From NCBI GenBank assembly GCA_029204225.1, contig CM055114.1, positions 14,412,558 through 14,476,557 of the forward strand: a stretch of 64,000 nt of DNA, in the 5' to 3' direction. Positions 23,263 to 33,445 of the stretch are shown piece by piece. Position 1 is the stretch's first letter. Each line of letters begins with the position of its first letter. This DNA is from Diphasiastrum complanatum. Taxonomy: Eukaryota > Streptophyta > Lycopodiopsida > Lycopodiales > Lycopodiaceae. The position numbers and the translations under genes are program-made. The notes below the pieces were generated by a model. That model did no database searches. It worked only from the letters and a program-made list of their open reading frames with translations, and was not told where the DNA came from.

Positions 23263-24667
23263 CTAATCTGCTTCCGATATTTTTTCCAATGAAAGTTGCA
23301 ACTTAGAATCATACAACAATTTTCTTCTTTCGTATGGATCCAATACTTCATAGTTTTTATGCTTACTCAGATCAATGTAAGTAGCATACACTGCAAAATG
23401 AGATGATATGAGCATGGAATTCACTGGTCCATATCCTAAACTTTTAACGCAAATGTTTTCTTTACAAAAATTATTTTATGTACCTTATTGAAATTATGTC
23501 CTCCAAGAAAATGAGACAGTGCCTTGATTTCCATAATCATAGTTTCACCATGTTGATGAAACTTTGCATGGGCAACACTTATCTCATTATTCTTGAAGGA
23601 CTTCAGATAGTGCCCCAGTGCATGATCTCTTGAAAATTCTCCAGCAGAAGATCTCTGCTCTCTTCGACGAATTGCGAAATCATCAAGGAAAATTGTTTCA
23701 TGAAATGATAATAAAAACAATCTCTCCATCAATATTATGTCCACCTTTCGATGTCAATATTGTTGGTGAATAGACACTTGGCTGTGGAAAACAAAGTTGA
23801 CTTTGGATTCTAAAAAACTCCTCCCCAAAAGGTAGATCATCTTCTTTGTTGTGCATTTCCTCCACAACCATTTTCAAGCAATCTTTCCCTGAAAAAAACT
23901 TATCATTATGTACATAGTCAACACCAGCGAGAAGATCATCAGCATCAAAATCAATTATATCCGAAAATTCATCAAGCTGTTTGCCCAAAATGCAGTGAAG
24001 TAAAAAAGATCTGATATATCCGATATTGTCAAAAAGGAATTATTTTCTATATTATAAGTAGGCAAAGTGATCAAAGATTTATCAGAAGGAGAAAAGACAG
24101 TGGGTAATCTAGGGCCTATAAAAGTAGCCGTATTTCAAGCAGGATCAAAATCAGAGCAATCATCTAAATTAACACTCGTATCAATAAAAAAAATATCTAT
24201 ATCTAAATCTTTGACTTTTCAAACTTTGTACCACTAAAAGAAGCTGCTTTAGAAGTGGAGAGCATAGCCTCTGAATCGTCAGAAATATTTAACAAAGAGA
24301 AAAAAATAAAATCAGATTGAAAATTGACAAATCTACAATTTTTATTATGAATTGGGCACTCATCTACAGACTTGAAATCATTATGTAACTTGGTAAACAT
24401 TCTATCAAGCTTAGCTTTATAGATATGTTTGTCGAGTGCCACCAGGTTCTAATAATGAATCATGTCCTTATTCTGAGATCTGAATAGCGAAGTACTGAGC
24501 AGGGACTTAAATCTGAGATACATCTCAGAAAATGCCTCCACACCAGGGCCCTCAATCATAGAAGGTAGAAAAAAAAAAGGAGAAAAAAAGGATTCGAAAT
24601 AGCCCAACCTATCAGTAATACCAAATTCATTAAAAAAAGAAAGAAAATTGGATTCAAAACTAGACAT
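23263..24667 (-). pseudogene. Transposon family gene 2, copy C (unrecognised protein with intact N-terminus)
   Basis: The gene starts at ATG 24667 (MSSFESNFLSFFNEFG) and converges on the transposase gene. After a stop near 24450 it continues KAKLDRMFTKLHNDFKS and CPIHNKNC, matching copy A. Further on are FDADDLLAGVDY, EEFFRIQSQLCFPQPS, then LGHYLKSFKNNEISVAHAKF and IKALSHFLGGHNFNKVHKII. A one-base frameshift near 23446 precedes the last part (YATYIDLSKHKNYEVL), and the stop is at 23265-23263. The middle part near 24000-24200 is full of stops. Two independent copies conserve the same blocks, so it is a real protein family, but I cannot assign a function. Confidence 0.7.
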
Positions 24668-24698
24668 TTTAAACAAAAATAACAGAACTGAAGTTTCA

Positions 24699-25475
24699 AA
24701 TATTGCTCTCAGGCGCAAACTGTTGGTCAGACAAGCACGTCAACGCAACGTGTGCTCGAGAGAGATATTTGGAGTTGGAGTTTCGGATCCGAACGCAAGA
24801 ACACTGAGCAGAAAAGAAAAGGGATGCGAAGCGCGCTTGAATGCGATACTGGACGATGCAGTATCGGATCCAAGCACATATTAGTCAACGAAAGGTAATG
24901 AGAGCAAGCGACGCGCTTAAAATCGATATCCGAAAAAGCAATCGTAAATTTGCGTGAAAATCCGAGCCGAAAAAGACCTATTTATAAAAAAAATATTGCA
25001 CGTGTGGAGGAGTGTCGAAGGAACACATGTCAAATTGTGATTGGTCAAAATAAATGCGCCGTACCTAGAATGATTGATCTGACATCTGTCATGTGCGAGA
25101 ATGACACACGTCGATATCGGATTCGCGCACATGTCTCAGCCCATGTGGCCTCATAATTGGGTCATCATTGTCAGTATAGACATTCCACGTGGATTAATAA
25201 TCTCAAGACATGTGTCTTCGCCGTCTTTTCACACATGCGAATATAAGCCCTTGGAATTTTCATTTTTTTTTTGCAAAATTTTCGCTTTTAGCTCCCAATA
25301 TCGCTCTCAAGCGCGCTCTTTCACCGTTCAAGCTTCCGCCCTCTCACAGTGCGCTTGAGTCCGATACCACTGGTTGTGCAATATTGCTTTCGCACACGCA
25401 TCTCTTTTCTTCAAATAATTTGTCTAGATCTTGCGCTCGAAATCGATATTCAGTTTTGGTATCGATTTCAAGCGC
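24699..25475. repeat. Iteron-like array: twelve 18-bp motifs in inverted pairs, about 81 bp apart
   Basis: The motif is close to GCGCTTGAAATCGATATC. Plus-oriented copies: 24752-24769, 24833-24850, 24913-24930, 25351-25368, 25433-25450. Inverted copies: 24699-24716, 24779-24796, 24860-24877, 25113-25130, 25297-25314, 25380-25397, 25458-25475. Most form head-to-head pairs with a 7-11-bp gap, and pair starts are 80-82 bp apart (24752, 24833, 24913; 25351, 25433). Sequence between pairs is not conserved, so this is not a simple satellite. The array sits between gene 2 (minus) and gene 3 (plus), which diverge from it. It could be a bidirectional promoter or a binding array for the transposase. Confidence 0.8.
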
Positions 25476-25557
25476 CTTTTCATCGCAAATTTTTTTGTTT
25501 TCATCCACTTTTGTTTTGTTCAAACTTCTTTTTGTTAATTTTTTTCTTCTGAGAATG

Positions 25558-26869
25558 ATGGCCAAGACCAAATCCACCACCTGTGCCATCGCCACTGTAC
25601 AGCCATCCCATTCTCGTGTTCCCCCTAGTACTGGCCGTAGGCGTGGTAGGAAGCAAGTCTGGTTGAGGGAGATCATAAAACTCTAGAGATCAACTGAATT
25701 GTTAATCCCTAGAGCTCCTTTCGGCCGATCTGTTCGGAATGTCACTCTATCATTTGGGCTAAATGTTCGTGGTAAAGGCTAATTTTTCATGGGAGCAGTA
25801 AAGGCGAAAGAAGCCACTTTTGAAAAGGTTGTCTATTTTATCGAGTGCAGTCCTATGGCAAAATTCTATTTGATTCCATATGAAAATAAGTAAGGATTGC
25901 TCTTTTGTTTTTGTTGCTTTAATCTGAATTGTTGCATGTTTCATTGCTTTAAGAAGAACGAAATTTTTTCATAAATATGAATTTATCGATATTTGTTTTT
26001 GGTTCTTGCAGTCGGCATTGGAGCCTGAACACTCTTTTTGTAAAGATAAATAAGGAGGGAGTATCAAATTTTCTATGTGTAAAATTAAACTCAGCTGCAA
26101 ATACACATAGAGAATTTGATTCTCTACTTCATGATGTCGTTCAGAAAATACCGACAACGGCAACTTCAATTGGAGAGATAACCATTAAATCTCTTAAGGT
26201 ATATTCAATTTATCTCTGATATGCATGTATTCTTTTTTTAATTCAAATGTATCGTCATAGCATAAATAAAATTTCTATCATTATATTACTAATTTTTGTT
26301 CTATATATGCAGTGTGTACATCAACAAGACGCTTTTAGTTGTGCATGGTTCGTCTTGTACAATACAAAGCTATTTTTTGAATGGTATAATTTACAAATGA
26401 ATGTAGATATTGAAAAGGTAATATTTTATTCATTTGTAGTTCATTTCATTCTAATTCATATTTTTTTATTATCATTGTTTGTAATTTGCTGATTCTCGTG
26501 TTTTGTGATGACAGTTCACTCCTGAGCCGTGTACTCCTGATGATGTATATAGATTTCAGCAAGAGTTGATCAGAACCTATGCCCAATATGGTGTAAGTGT
26601 TGCACCTACAATCGAGGGCCCTCAAAAGGAAGCTGCTCCTGAACAGCCTTTCAGGTTGTTCAGGATGCAAATCTTATTTTATATGATAAAAAAGGAATAA
26701 AAGTCCTTCCTAATACAGAGGAAGGCAATTTTGTAACAGATATTCCTCTTGTCTTAAAAGGCATTGAGGCCCCGCCCTTCCCGAAACAGAGGAGGGTGAG
26801 ATTATAGGAGTTGTTGCCTTATCAGTTCCTAATACTGATATAGAAAATATAGAAAAATTGATTGAATAG
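25558..26869 (+). pseudogene. Transposon-associated gene 3: histone H3-like domain joined to a Ulp1/C48-type cysteine protease
   Basis: Exon 1 (25558-25889) opens MAKTKST, like the H3 tail MARTKQT. It then reads VWLREIIKL-stop-RSTELLIPRAPFGRSVRNVT, which follows the H3 alpha-N and alpha-1 helices residue by residue. Stops are TAG 25684-25686 (where H3 has Gln) and TAA 25780-25782. The exon ends FYLIPYEN. Joining at the GT-AG intron 25890-26011 gives YENNRHWSLNTLFV in frame, the His-Trp region of Ulp1 proteases. Exon 2 (26012-26198) has EFDSL (Asp). Exon 3 (26313-26417) has VHQQDAFSCAWFVLY (oxyanion Gln and nucleophile Cys; the usual Gly after Cys is Ala). Exon 4 starts at 26515; frameshifts near 26655 and 26810 lead to a stop at 26867-26869. 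The fused H3 part is the unusual feature. Confidence 0.72.
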
Positions 26870-27076
26870 AGATCTATTTGTAAATAGAGAGACATAAAAA
26901 AAAAAAGATACAATCATTTTATTTGTAAACAACCCGTTTATGGATTTTTTCTATTGATATCACAATAGATTCTTACAATCAGCTTGTGTCCATAGTCTAA
27001 TACTAGAATGCAATTTTTCTATAATGATAAAAAGACATGATGATTGGCATGTATTTGCTGATAGTGAATCTCAATG
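26870..27076. other. Gap between convergent genes 3 and 4
   Basis: About 200 bp of AT-rich sequence, presumably the two 3' untranslated ends. No motif stands out. Confidence 0.4.
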
Positions 27077-28441
27077 TTATTTCATAAGTTGGATTGTTTC
27101 GACAATATCTCTGCATTTGATCTCGAGCTCATGTCTTTTACGTACCTACATAAAACTAATAAAAGTTAGTTAGAATCAGTACAGAGTTTGTATTAGAAAG
27201 TTTTGATTGAAACTATTCATAAAAGATTGAGTGTTTATAGTTACTTACGAGTTTACCATTGAAAATGAATCTGAAGTCTGAAAATACATCATCTTGTAGG
27301 AGCAATAGTTCCCGTCGGATGTAGTTTAGACTCCAATCTTCTTCCACCTCAACACATGTCAAAACGACATCATTGTATATAATTTCAATATTTTTTCATT
27401 TTGAATGTCCACTAGCTTCCAAGTCTTGATCGAGTGGCACCCATTTACCTTTATTTTTTTTCATCTTTGATAATGGAAGCATAAGCTCAACATTTGTTTT
27501 TCAATTTGATAACGGAAGCACATAGAAGACATTTTAATTCTGCATTCTATTTCTCCATCTGATCTTTAGTCCCAGCCTTCATCCATAAGTTCAGATAATA
27601 AACTATCTGATAAATTTTTGCATACAAACATCGTTGGGGTTTTGTATACATTGACACTTGAAAAGAAATCAACAAATATATTCAAGGAAATAAACCAACT
27701 CATTATCATGTGCTCATTTTTAATGAATTTTTTACATCATTATATATCTTGCAACGAAATGATTCTGAAACTATAGCATTTGGCGCAATCCATTCATCAC
27801 TTTCAAAACTAGGTAATGGAATTGGTACTATTTGTCCAAAATTTTCTTTTGTATCATGAATGTACATTGATTCATAGAAAACGATCTCACTATCAGCTAG
27901 ATCTTTTGTAGTTCTACCTCGATATTGCAACTGTCCAATATCAGTGTGAATAACATCTAACACACCTGCTAAAGATCCACTCGGCTCCCATTTATTTATG
28001 TTGGATGGATATAAATCTACAAGAGAAATATGATCAAATTGGCAAGTTTACTATTAGATATTTATGAATGACAAAAATCAAAGTATCAAAAATATCAATA
28101 CTCACAGTTGTTTTTTTTGTGATCTTGACGGTTGAATCCTTGTACATTTATCTCTGAATGCATATATACATGTTGGACTAGAATTTCAGAAATAGATTTT
28201 TCTCCTGATGATGTTCTAATATCCTAAATTTTGGCCTTTCTATAAGATTGAAATGATAGTTTTGACCTTTTCCTTTTTCGAAATGCTCCTCTTGATGATG
28301 GATGCATCAAAACCCAAGTGTTTTTTGAATATTTTCTTGGCACCCATAATCCATTATCATCCATCTCGTTGAATAGAAAAGCAAAGTCGATTAAGGAGCA
28401 CGGCTTCCTTGATGGCGTCATTCGTAATTTGCATGCAGAAA
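27077..28441 (-). pseudogene. Transposon-associated gene 4: multi-exon unrecognised protein
   Basis: Several coding blocks with good splice signals lie on the minus strand. Exon a (28441-28106, acceptor TTTCAG, donor GTGAGT) reads PCSLIDFAFLFNEMDDNGLW and a basic stretch GAFRKRKRSK; it holds an early stop after RKAKI. Exon b starts at 28016 after TTGTAG and reads GVLDVIHTDIGQLQYRGRTT and ESFRCKIYNDVKN. A third block near 27660-27249 reads VYKTPTMFVCKNLSDSLLSE and EEDWSLNYIRRELLLLQDD, with internal stops, and ends at donor GTAAGT. The last exon (27145-27077) ends VETIQLMK. I cannot assign a family. It converges on gene 3, repeating the convergent arrangement of genes 1 and 2. Confidence 0.5.
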
Positions 28442-28883
28442 TCTGAAACAATGAACTATGAATCTAAAAATTTGCGTAGACAAAAAGCCATGAATCTGAG
28501 AAAAAGTGTTGGCAAAAATTTAAAACATTAATCTATTTGGTGCCACAAATTAACTCTGGTTAATCCTGTTAATGCATATACATTAAAGGTACATCGATTT
28601 TCTCATCTCAACCATCTGTCATATTCATTTTCAATATTTTTGGGTCTCTTTGGGCAGTGATGAGCTGGAAGGGCAGGCCTCATCAACCAATAGCATTTCC
28701 ACATGCTGCCCGACGAAACAACAATATATTTAAAAAGTTTTTATTTTATTTATATTTGGAAAATTCTACGTTACGTAGAACCTCGAAGCTAAGGTTTCAA
28801 TTGGTCCACATGGCAACGAAAATAAGAAAAAAAATAGAAAAACATCTTTTTCAAAGGCCCTCGTCAGGCTCTAAGTTTCTCTA
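28442..28883. other. Divergent spacer between genes 4 and 5
   Basis: No clear coding sequence. A basic frame at 28657-28884 (+) has no homologue I recognise and may be leader sequence of gene 5. Confidence 0.35.
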
Positions 28884-29440
28884 ATGCTTACAAGTGTGGA
28901 GGATGTTGGAGACACTGTTGATAACAACAAAAATAAAAGATGTCATTTTGAAATCAGCAATCAAACAAAGCGTACACTGAATTCGTCAATTTTGGCAAGT
29001 GCTAATCATCCACCTGACAGAATTCAGATTTTTCGGAGTTCGATTTCGATGAACATGATTACACAAGTATCATATTACATGATGCTAATATTACAAACAA
29101 TCCTACAAGATCAAGATGGTCAGAAGCAGATAACATTTTTGAAGGTCTATAAAGAGAACCTCAAGTATGTCCAACATCGACCTTTGGAACTACTCAGAGT
29201 TTCAAAAGAAAACATGTGCTTGCATATGTTGTACCAAAAAAGAGAGAATATATTTTATCGTCATAAAATATAATGGAAACGTTGATGCAACCATGTTGTA
29301 GCAAGTTGTGTATTCGACAAATCACCTACAAAGAATGTGAAGACTTGCGACTAGGTGTGTGGAGAAAATGAGGAGCTGACAAGCATAATCATTTGTTGCA
29401 GATGTTTAAATGTTTTTTTCATAGACGAAAAATTTCAAAT
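28884..29440 (+). pseudogene. Transposon-associated gene 5: decayed protein with a Cys-rich N-terminal module
   Basis: With a frameshift near 29025 and a stop near 29148 the sequence reads LASANHPPDR, SEFDFDEHDYTS, then SRWSEADNIFEG. It later reads QPCCSKLCIRQITYKECEDL and LRLGVWRK. A CCxxxC motif followed by a helix with conserved Trp resembles an N-terminal module seen ahead of DDE cores in some eukaryotic transposases; that comparison is from general knowledge and is weak. Its relation to genes 1-4 is unknown. Confidence 0.35.
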
Positions 29441-29556
29441 GCAGTGTTTGATATTTTGGAGGAACCCAAAATGTTGATCTTTCAACATATCAGCATGAGC
29501 ATATCATACAATTTAGGAAAAAAAAGCTTAATCAGCATCTCAACCATAGAATTAAT

Positions 29557-30000
29557 GAACCCTTGGCGGTTCACCACGGTTCTAAGAACCGTATGGTTCA
29601 CAAAGATTGGTGCCAGAACCGTGGTGAACCGTGTTAATCAAATAATTAATTAATTAATTAATTTTATTTTTTACTTCCATGAGTGCCAAAAACAGTAATA
29701 GAAATTTCAACCATTTGTATTCCTAAGTGATACAGTTTAAAACAGTGAGTGCCAAAAACAGATTTTTTATAACACTGACTGCCAAAAACAGTGAGTGCCA
29801 CAGATTCTATGACAGAGTGCCAAAAAGAGTAGTGAAATGAGTGCCAAAAACAGTGAAATAAGGCCAAAAACAGGGGAATGAGGGCCAAAAGTCTGTGGGA
29901 GGCGTTTTGGTGGGGCAAAGGGTCATAAAAAAGAAATTAATTAATTACAAGGACCATACCGTGGTACGGTTCACCCCACGGTTCTGAGAACCGTAGGTTC
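29557..30000. mobile_element. MITE-like element with 17-bp palindromes near both ends
   Basis: About 444 bp bounded by GAACC and GGTTC. Near each end is a 17-bp perfect palindrome, ACGGTTCTAAGAACCGT (29576-29592) and ACGGTTCTGAGAACCGT (29978-29994), and CGTGGTGAACC-type sequence is repeated beside them. The interior has AT-rich runs (TTAATTAA) and an array of GTGCCAAAAACAG. No coding capacity and no certain target duplication were found. Confidence 0.55.
29683..29893 (+). repeat. GTGCCAAAAACAG direct-repeat array inside the MITE-like element
   Basis: Copies with up to a few mismatches start at 29683, 29749, 29779, 29795 (partial), 29817, 29841, 29862 and 29882, spaced 16-66 bp. Subterminal short direct repeats of this kind are often transposase-binding sites. 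Confidence 0.7.
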
Positions 30001-30518
30001 TATGATCTCAACGTGTTAGAGAAGGCATGACCAACAACATAAGAACTATGAGAGCAAGTCTTAGCTAGATCTTATTCTTCTCATTAATAGGAGAATTTTA
30101 GATGACTTTCCCAGTCATAAGAAGACACATACCTGATAACACAAATGTTGATACTCATAAAAGTACTTGTTGGCAATTTCAGTCCATCTATTACCGAACT
30201 TCTCCTGAGAAGAAAAATCAAACTTGGTCAGAATCGATTCCAATCTTATTTTAGTGTTGTACTTCCTGGGTCAGAAAGAACCTGCAGTAAATGACACCGA
30301 ACGTATGGCTCACTTAAGCGGTTGAAATCCCAAATGCCCTCTTTCTCCAACTCTTCCTGGTCAAATAAATGAGCATACTTTCAAAAAAAACTGCCAATAC
30401 TATGCCCCAGTAGATAACCACACATCCCTAAGTGATCCAAAAACCCTCAAGCTCTTCCTACTTATGTAGTTGATTGGATCATGGGTCAAAATTCTTACAA
30501 ACAATCTTAAAAACAGGT
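30001..30518 (-). other. Possible decayed exons on the minus strand
   Basis: Two stretches read as coding on the minus strand: YAHLFDQEELEKEGIWDFNR with LSEPYVRCHLLQ (about 30376-30285) and EKFGNRWTEIANKYFYEYQH (about 30210-30145), the latter followed by a GTATGT donor. GNRWTEIA resembles a Myb/SANT helix. The blocks are too short for an assignment. Confidence 0.3.
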
Positions 30519-30980
30519 AAATGCTTTCTAGGGCCAAGGCCCAAAGGTAAAGGACTAAGTCCAATGACCTAGGGCCTAGGACCTAGGCGAAGGACCTAGG
30601 ACCTAGGCGAAGGACCTAGGTGCAAGGACTAAGGACTAAGAACTAAGACCAAAGGGCCCAAGGCCTAAGACCCAAAGGCCAAGGGCTAAAGACTAAGGGG
30701 TAATGGCTAAGCACCAAGGGTTGAGAGCCATTGAGTGCTAAGGGCTAAGGGCCGAGGTTAAGGGCCAAGTGCTAAGGCTAATGGCCAAGGGGTAAGGGCT
30801 AAGGGTTGAGTGCCAAGTGTTATGGCTAAGTGTTGAGGGGCAAGGGCTAACGATTAGGGGTTAAGGGTGATGTGCTAAAAATAAGGGCCGAGGGCTGAGG
30901 GGCAAGGGCCAAGGTCGAAACAACATGGCAAGGGCTATGGGCTAAGGGCCACCAGCTAATAGCTAGGGGCTAAGGTTTTA
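30519..30980 (+). repeat. Purine-rich degenerate minisatellite (GGGCTAAGG/GGGCCAAGG)
   Basis: About 460 bp of G/A-rich DNA made of variants of AAGGGCTAAGGGCCAAGG. It includes two exact 20-bp units, GACCTAGGCGAAGGACCTAG, at 30581-30600 and 30601-30620. It stops just before the sharp edge of transposon copy B at 30993. Confidence 0.85.
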
Positions 30981-30992
30981 TAATTTTGTTAC

Positions 30993-31517
30993 CATTAGAG
31001 GAGTTCTCAATATCAAAAAGACCCTTTAAGGAATGCGATGTAGGATATAGAAAAATATCAAATAAAAAAAACAATATTGTTTATTTGCTTGCCCACACCA
31101 CTCCCAAGGCCTCCCCAACTCCCAATGATCTAACCAAAGTGTCTATAGTCACAGTTAAGAACTCTTAACAGTTCGTAGTATAACTTGACTAAATTCAAAA
31201 ATATTCCCTCCATTGGTTACGAAAAGGGCAATATTTTCGCTGGATCTAGAATATGACCACCATCCCCAAATTCAAATCAGGAAAAATTGCAAAATGTTTA
31301 CATATGCATTCCTTCCACGAGAATGGAAATATGAGCGCCACCTACCTATTGGAATGAAAAAATGAGCGGCATTTCCAAATTTGAATCAAGCATACAAGCA
31401 TGGAGATTGGATTGATCGTACATAGTATATAATATAATCAAAGATGAGTATTTTGTTTTGCTTTATAGAATCTGGTCATAGTACTTTGATGCAACTAATT
31501 ACTCTATTATTTTTTTG
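30993..31517 (+). promoter_or_regulatory. 5' flank of transposase gene, copy B
   Basis: It matches the flank of copy A (4659-5150, inverted), starting at CATTAGAGGAG. The repeated motif is present at 31249-31279 and 31362-31387. The spacing is widened by a roughly 30-bp insertion that duplicates ATGAGCG. Confidence 0.55.
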
Positions 31518-33445
31518 ATGATGACATTATATCATCTACATGTGGATATCCCTATTGATTTGGCACCTTTGCAGAGAAGAGGACGCAAAGGAATTCAAAT
31601 ATCTGTTGAGGATGATTCTCGTCACAGGGCAGAAGGAAAAAAGACTTGGATTTATGGATAGATGGAACATTATATCCACAAGATCCAAGCACTTTGACAC
31701 ATCCCACATTCTCTTCAATAACTCATTTAGTTACATGGATATGCAATGGGCATAGTGGATTACTAGGATATTGTAAAAGATTGCAGAACCATGGAAAACA
31801 ACTTTATATGAATAAAGTTCACTTTTTAGAAGGTGAGTTAATTCGGATATCCGCTTATTGTCAGAATAGAGATTGTCATCTCCAAAAGACGTTAGAAGAA
31901 AATGAACAACTTAAAAAAAAAAAATGAATCATTACAGAAGATAACAATCAATCTTACAGTCTATTTGTATTGAAAACTTACAATTATTGAAGGATGTGGA
32001 TTTGGCAAAGAAGAAAGCTGAAAGTAAGAAGTGAAAGCGACAAAGTTGCAAGGATATTCAAACGCTTTCAAAAGGAGGTTATCAAAATAGAAGGATCCGT
32101 GCATTCAAGTAAGCATATTCTGAATTTTGTAAGTTTTTCAATGACATTTGGATTTAATTTCAGCTATGGTGATATAATGTTAACTATCTGTTTTTTTTGC
32201 AGATCTGCATTAGTAGCTCCTCGGAATATTAAAGACAATGCTTCACTAGGAATGTCATTGGGCACAATATTGACTTGCAAATCCACTGAGCGTATCATGA
32301 TGAACAATAGGATTTCAAATGTAAAGTGTAAAATAGCAGAGTCTTTGATGGTGGACATTCAATTTTTTTTAGATAAGACTATAGTTCAGGGTGCTTGTGA
32401 TTTTGCAAGTATTAGCAGGGAAGCATATACAACAATATTTAAACTAGGTAGAGAAGCTTTTAAGCAAGTTCAAATTAGAAAAGTCCCAATCCCTAGGACA
32501 TATCACTTGAAGACAGAGAGAGATACATTAAACATAGGTATGCATGAGATCACTGGAACTCCATTTCATATTGTAGAGGTGTATGAAACTGATGGAAGAT
32601 CGATATTCTATAATTCATCAAACAATTTATTTGTTGATCTAAATTACTTGCTAAGATACATCGTCACATTCTATGATATAGCCTATGAAAAGGTGAATGG
32701 CAAAATAATCATAGTACTTAAGTTCGATGAGTCAGTAATTGTGAAAGGGCAGAAGATGGAGAGGGTTAGTATAACTCTCATGAATGGTGCTCTATCACAA
32801 ACAGAGAACCAAGAAGATTTCAGATTCAGTGTCCAGTTAGAAAATGATATATGGTGGTTGGCAGCGTTTCAGGTAACTAGCCTCATTATTACATTACATT
32901 CATTGAATAGTATTAATACATTGTAGACTAAGTCTGATTAATTCTTTGGACAGGTGCTGAAAGAGGATCATGATATATTATCATGGATATTCTCAAGGAC
33001 ATCTTATCCTAGGATCATCAAGCACCATATGGATGGAGGACTTCTCAATGTTCCAGGAGTTGGAGACTTCAATGTTGAATGGCACTTAGCAGGTGATTTG
33101 AAAAAATTGAAATGTATGTATAATGTCTCTCACGGTGCTACATCAAAACACCCTTGTTTGTACTGCATGAAAATGGCAGAAGATGTAGCTAGGAGTACAT
33201 GAATTACTAGAGAATATGCAGATCCAAACTGGAAGTCTGTGCTGCCTATCCCCTTAAAAGCTGTGCATGTTTGCACTCTTCATGCAAAAGTTAGATTAAT
33301 AGAAAAGATCATTTATCTTCATATAGTTTTTTCTTGGAATACTAAGCCAACATCATTAGCAAAGGAAGCTATCTCTCGATTAGAAGATGTTTTTTCAAAA
33401 GCAGGACTCCATAAAGGACATGTCAAAATTCAAAAAAGATAAAAG
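31518..33445 (+). pseudogene. Transposon family gene 1 (DDE-type transposase), copy B, 3' truncated
   Basis: Exon 1 starts at ATG 31518 (MMTLYHLHVDIPIDLAPLQR), has a frameshift near 31640 and ends at 32108. Exon 2 (32203-32872) is the best kept in the window: SLGMSLGTIL, GACDFASISREAYTTIFKLG, then KIIIVLKFDES with the first putative Asp, and FSVQLENDIWWLAAFQ. Exon 3 starts at 32954 and carries NVEWHLAGDLKKLKCMY with the second Asp and HPCLYCMK with the CxxC pair. It continues VHVCTLHAKV, a possible His site. One stop lies at 33200-33202. Similarity to copy C ends near 33445, so exon 4 with the Glu is missing. Intron positions and phases match copy C. Confidence 0.75.

Noticed and set aside
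24699-25475. CRISPR-like or simple satellite array
   Set aside because: This is eukaryotic DNA, motifs alternate in orientation, and spacers vary in sequence; the fixed feature is the paired, 81-bp-spaced geometry.
30519-30980. Interstitial telomere repeat
   Set aside because: Units are CTAAGGG/CCAAGG variants, not the plant telomere repeat TTTAGGG or its complement.
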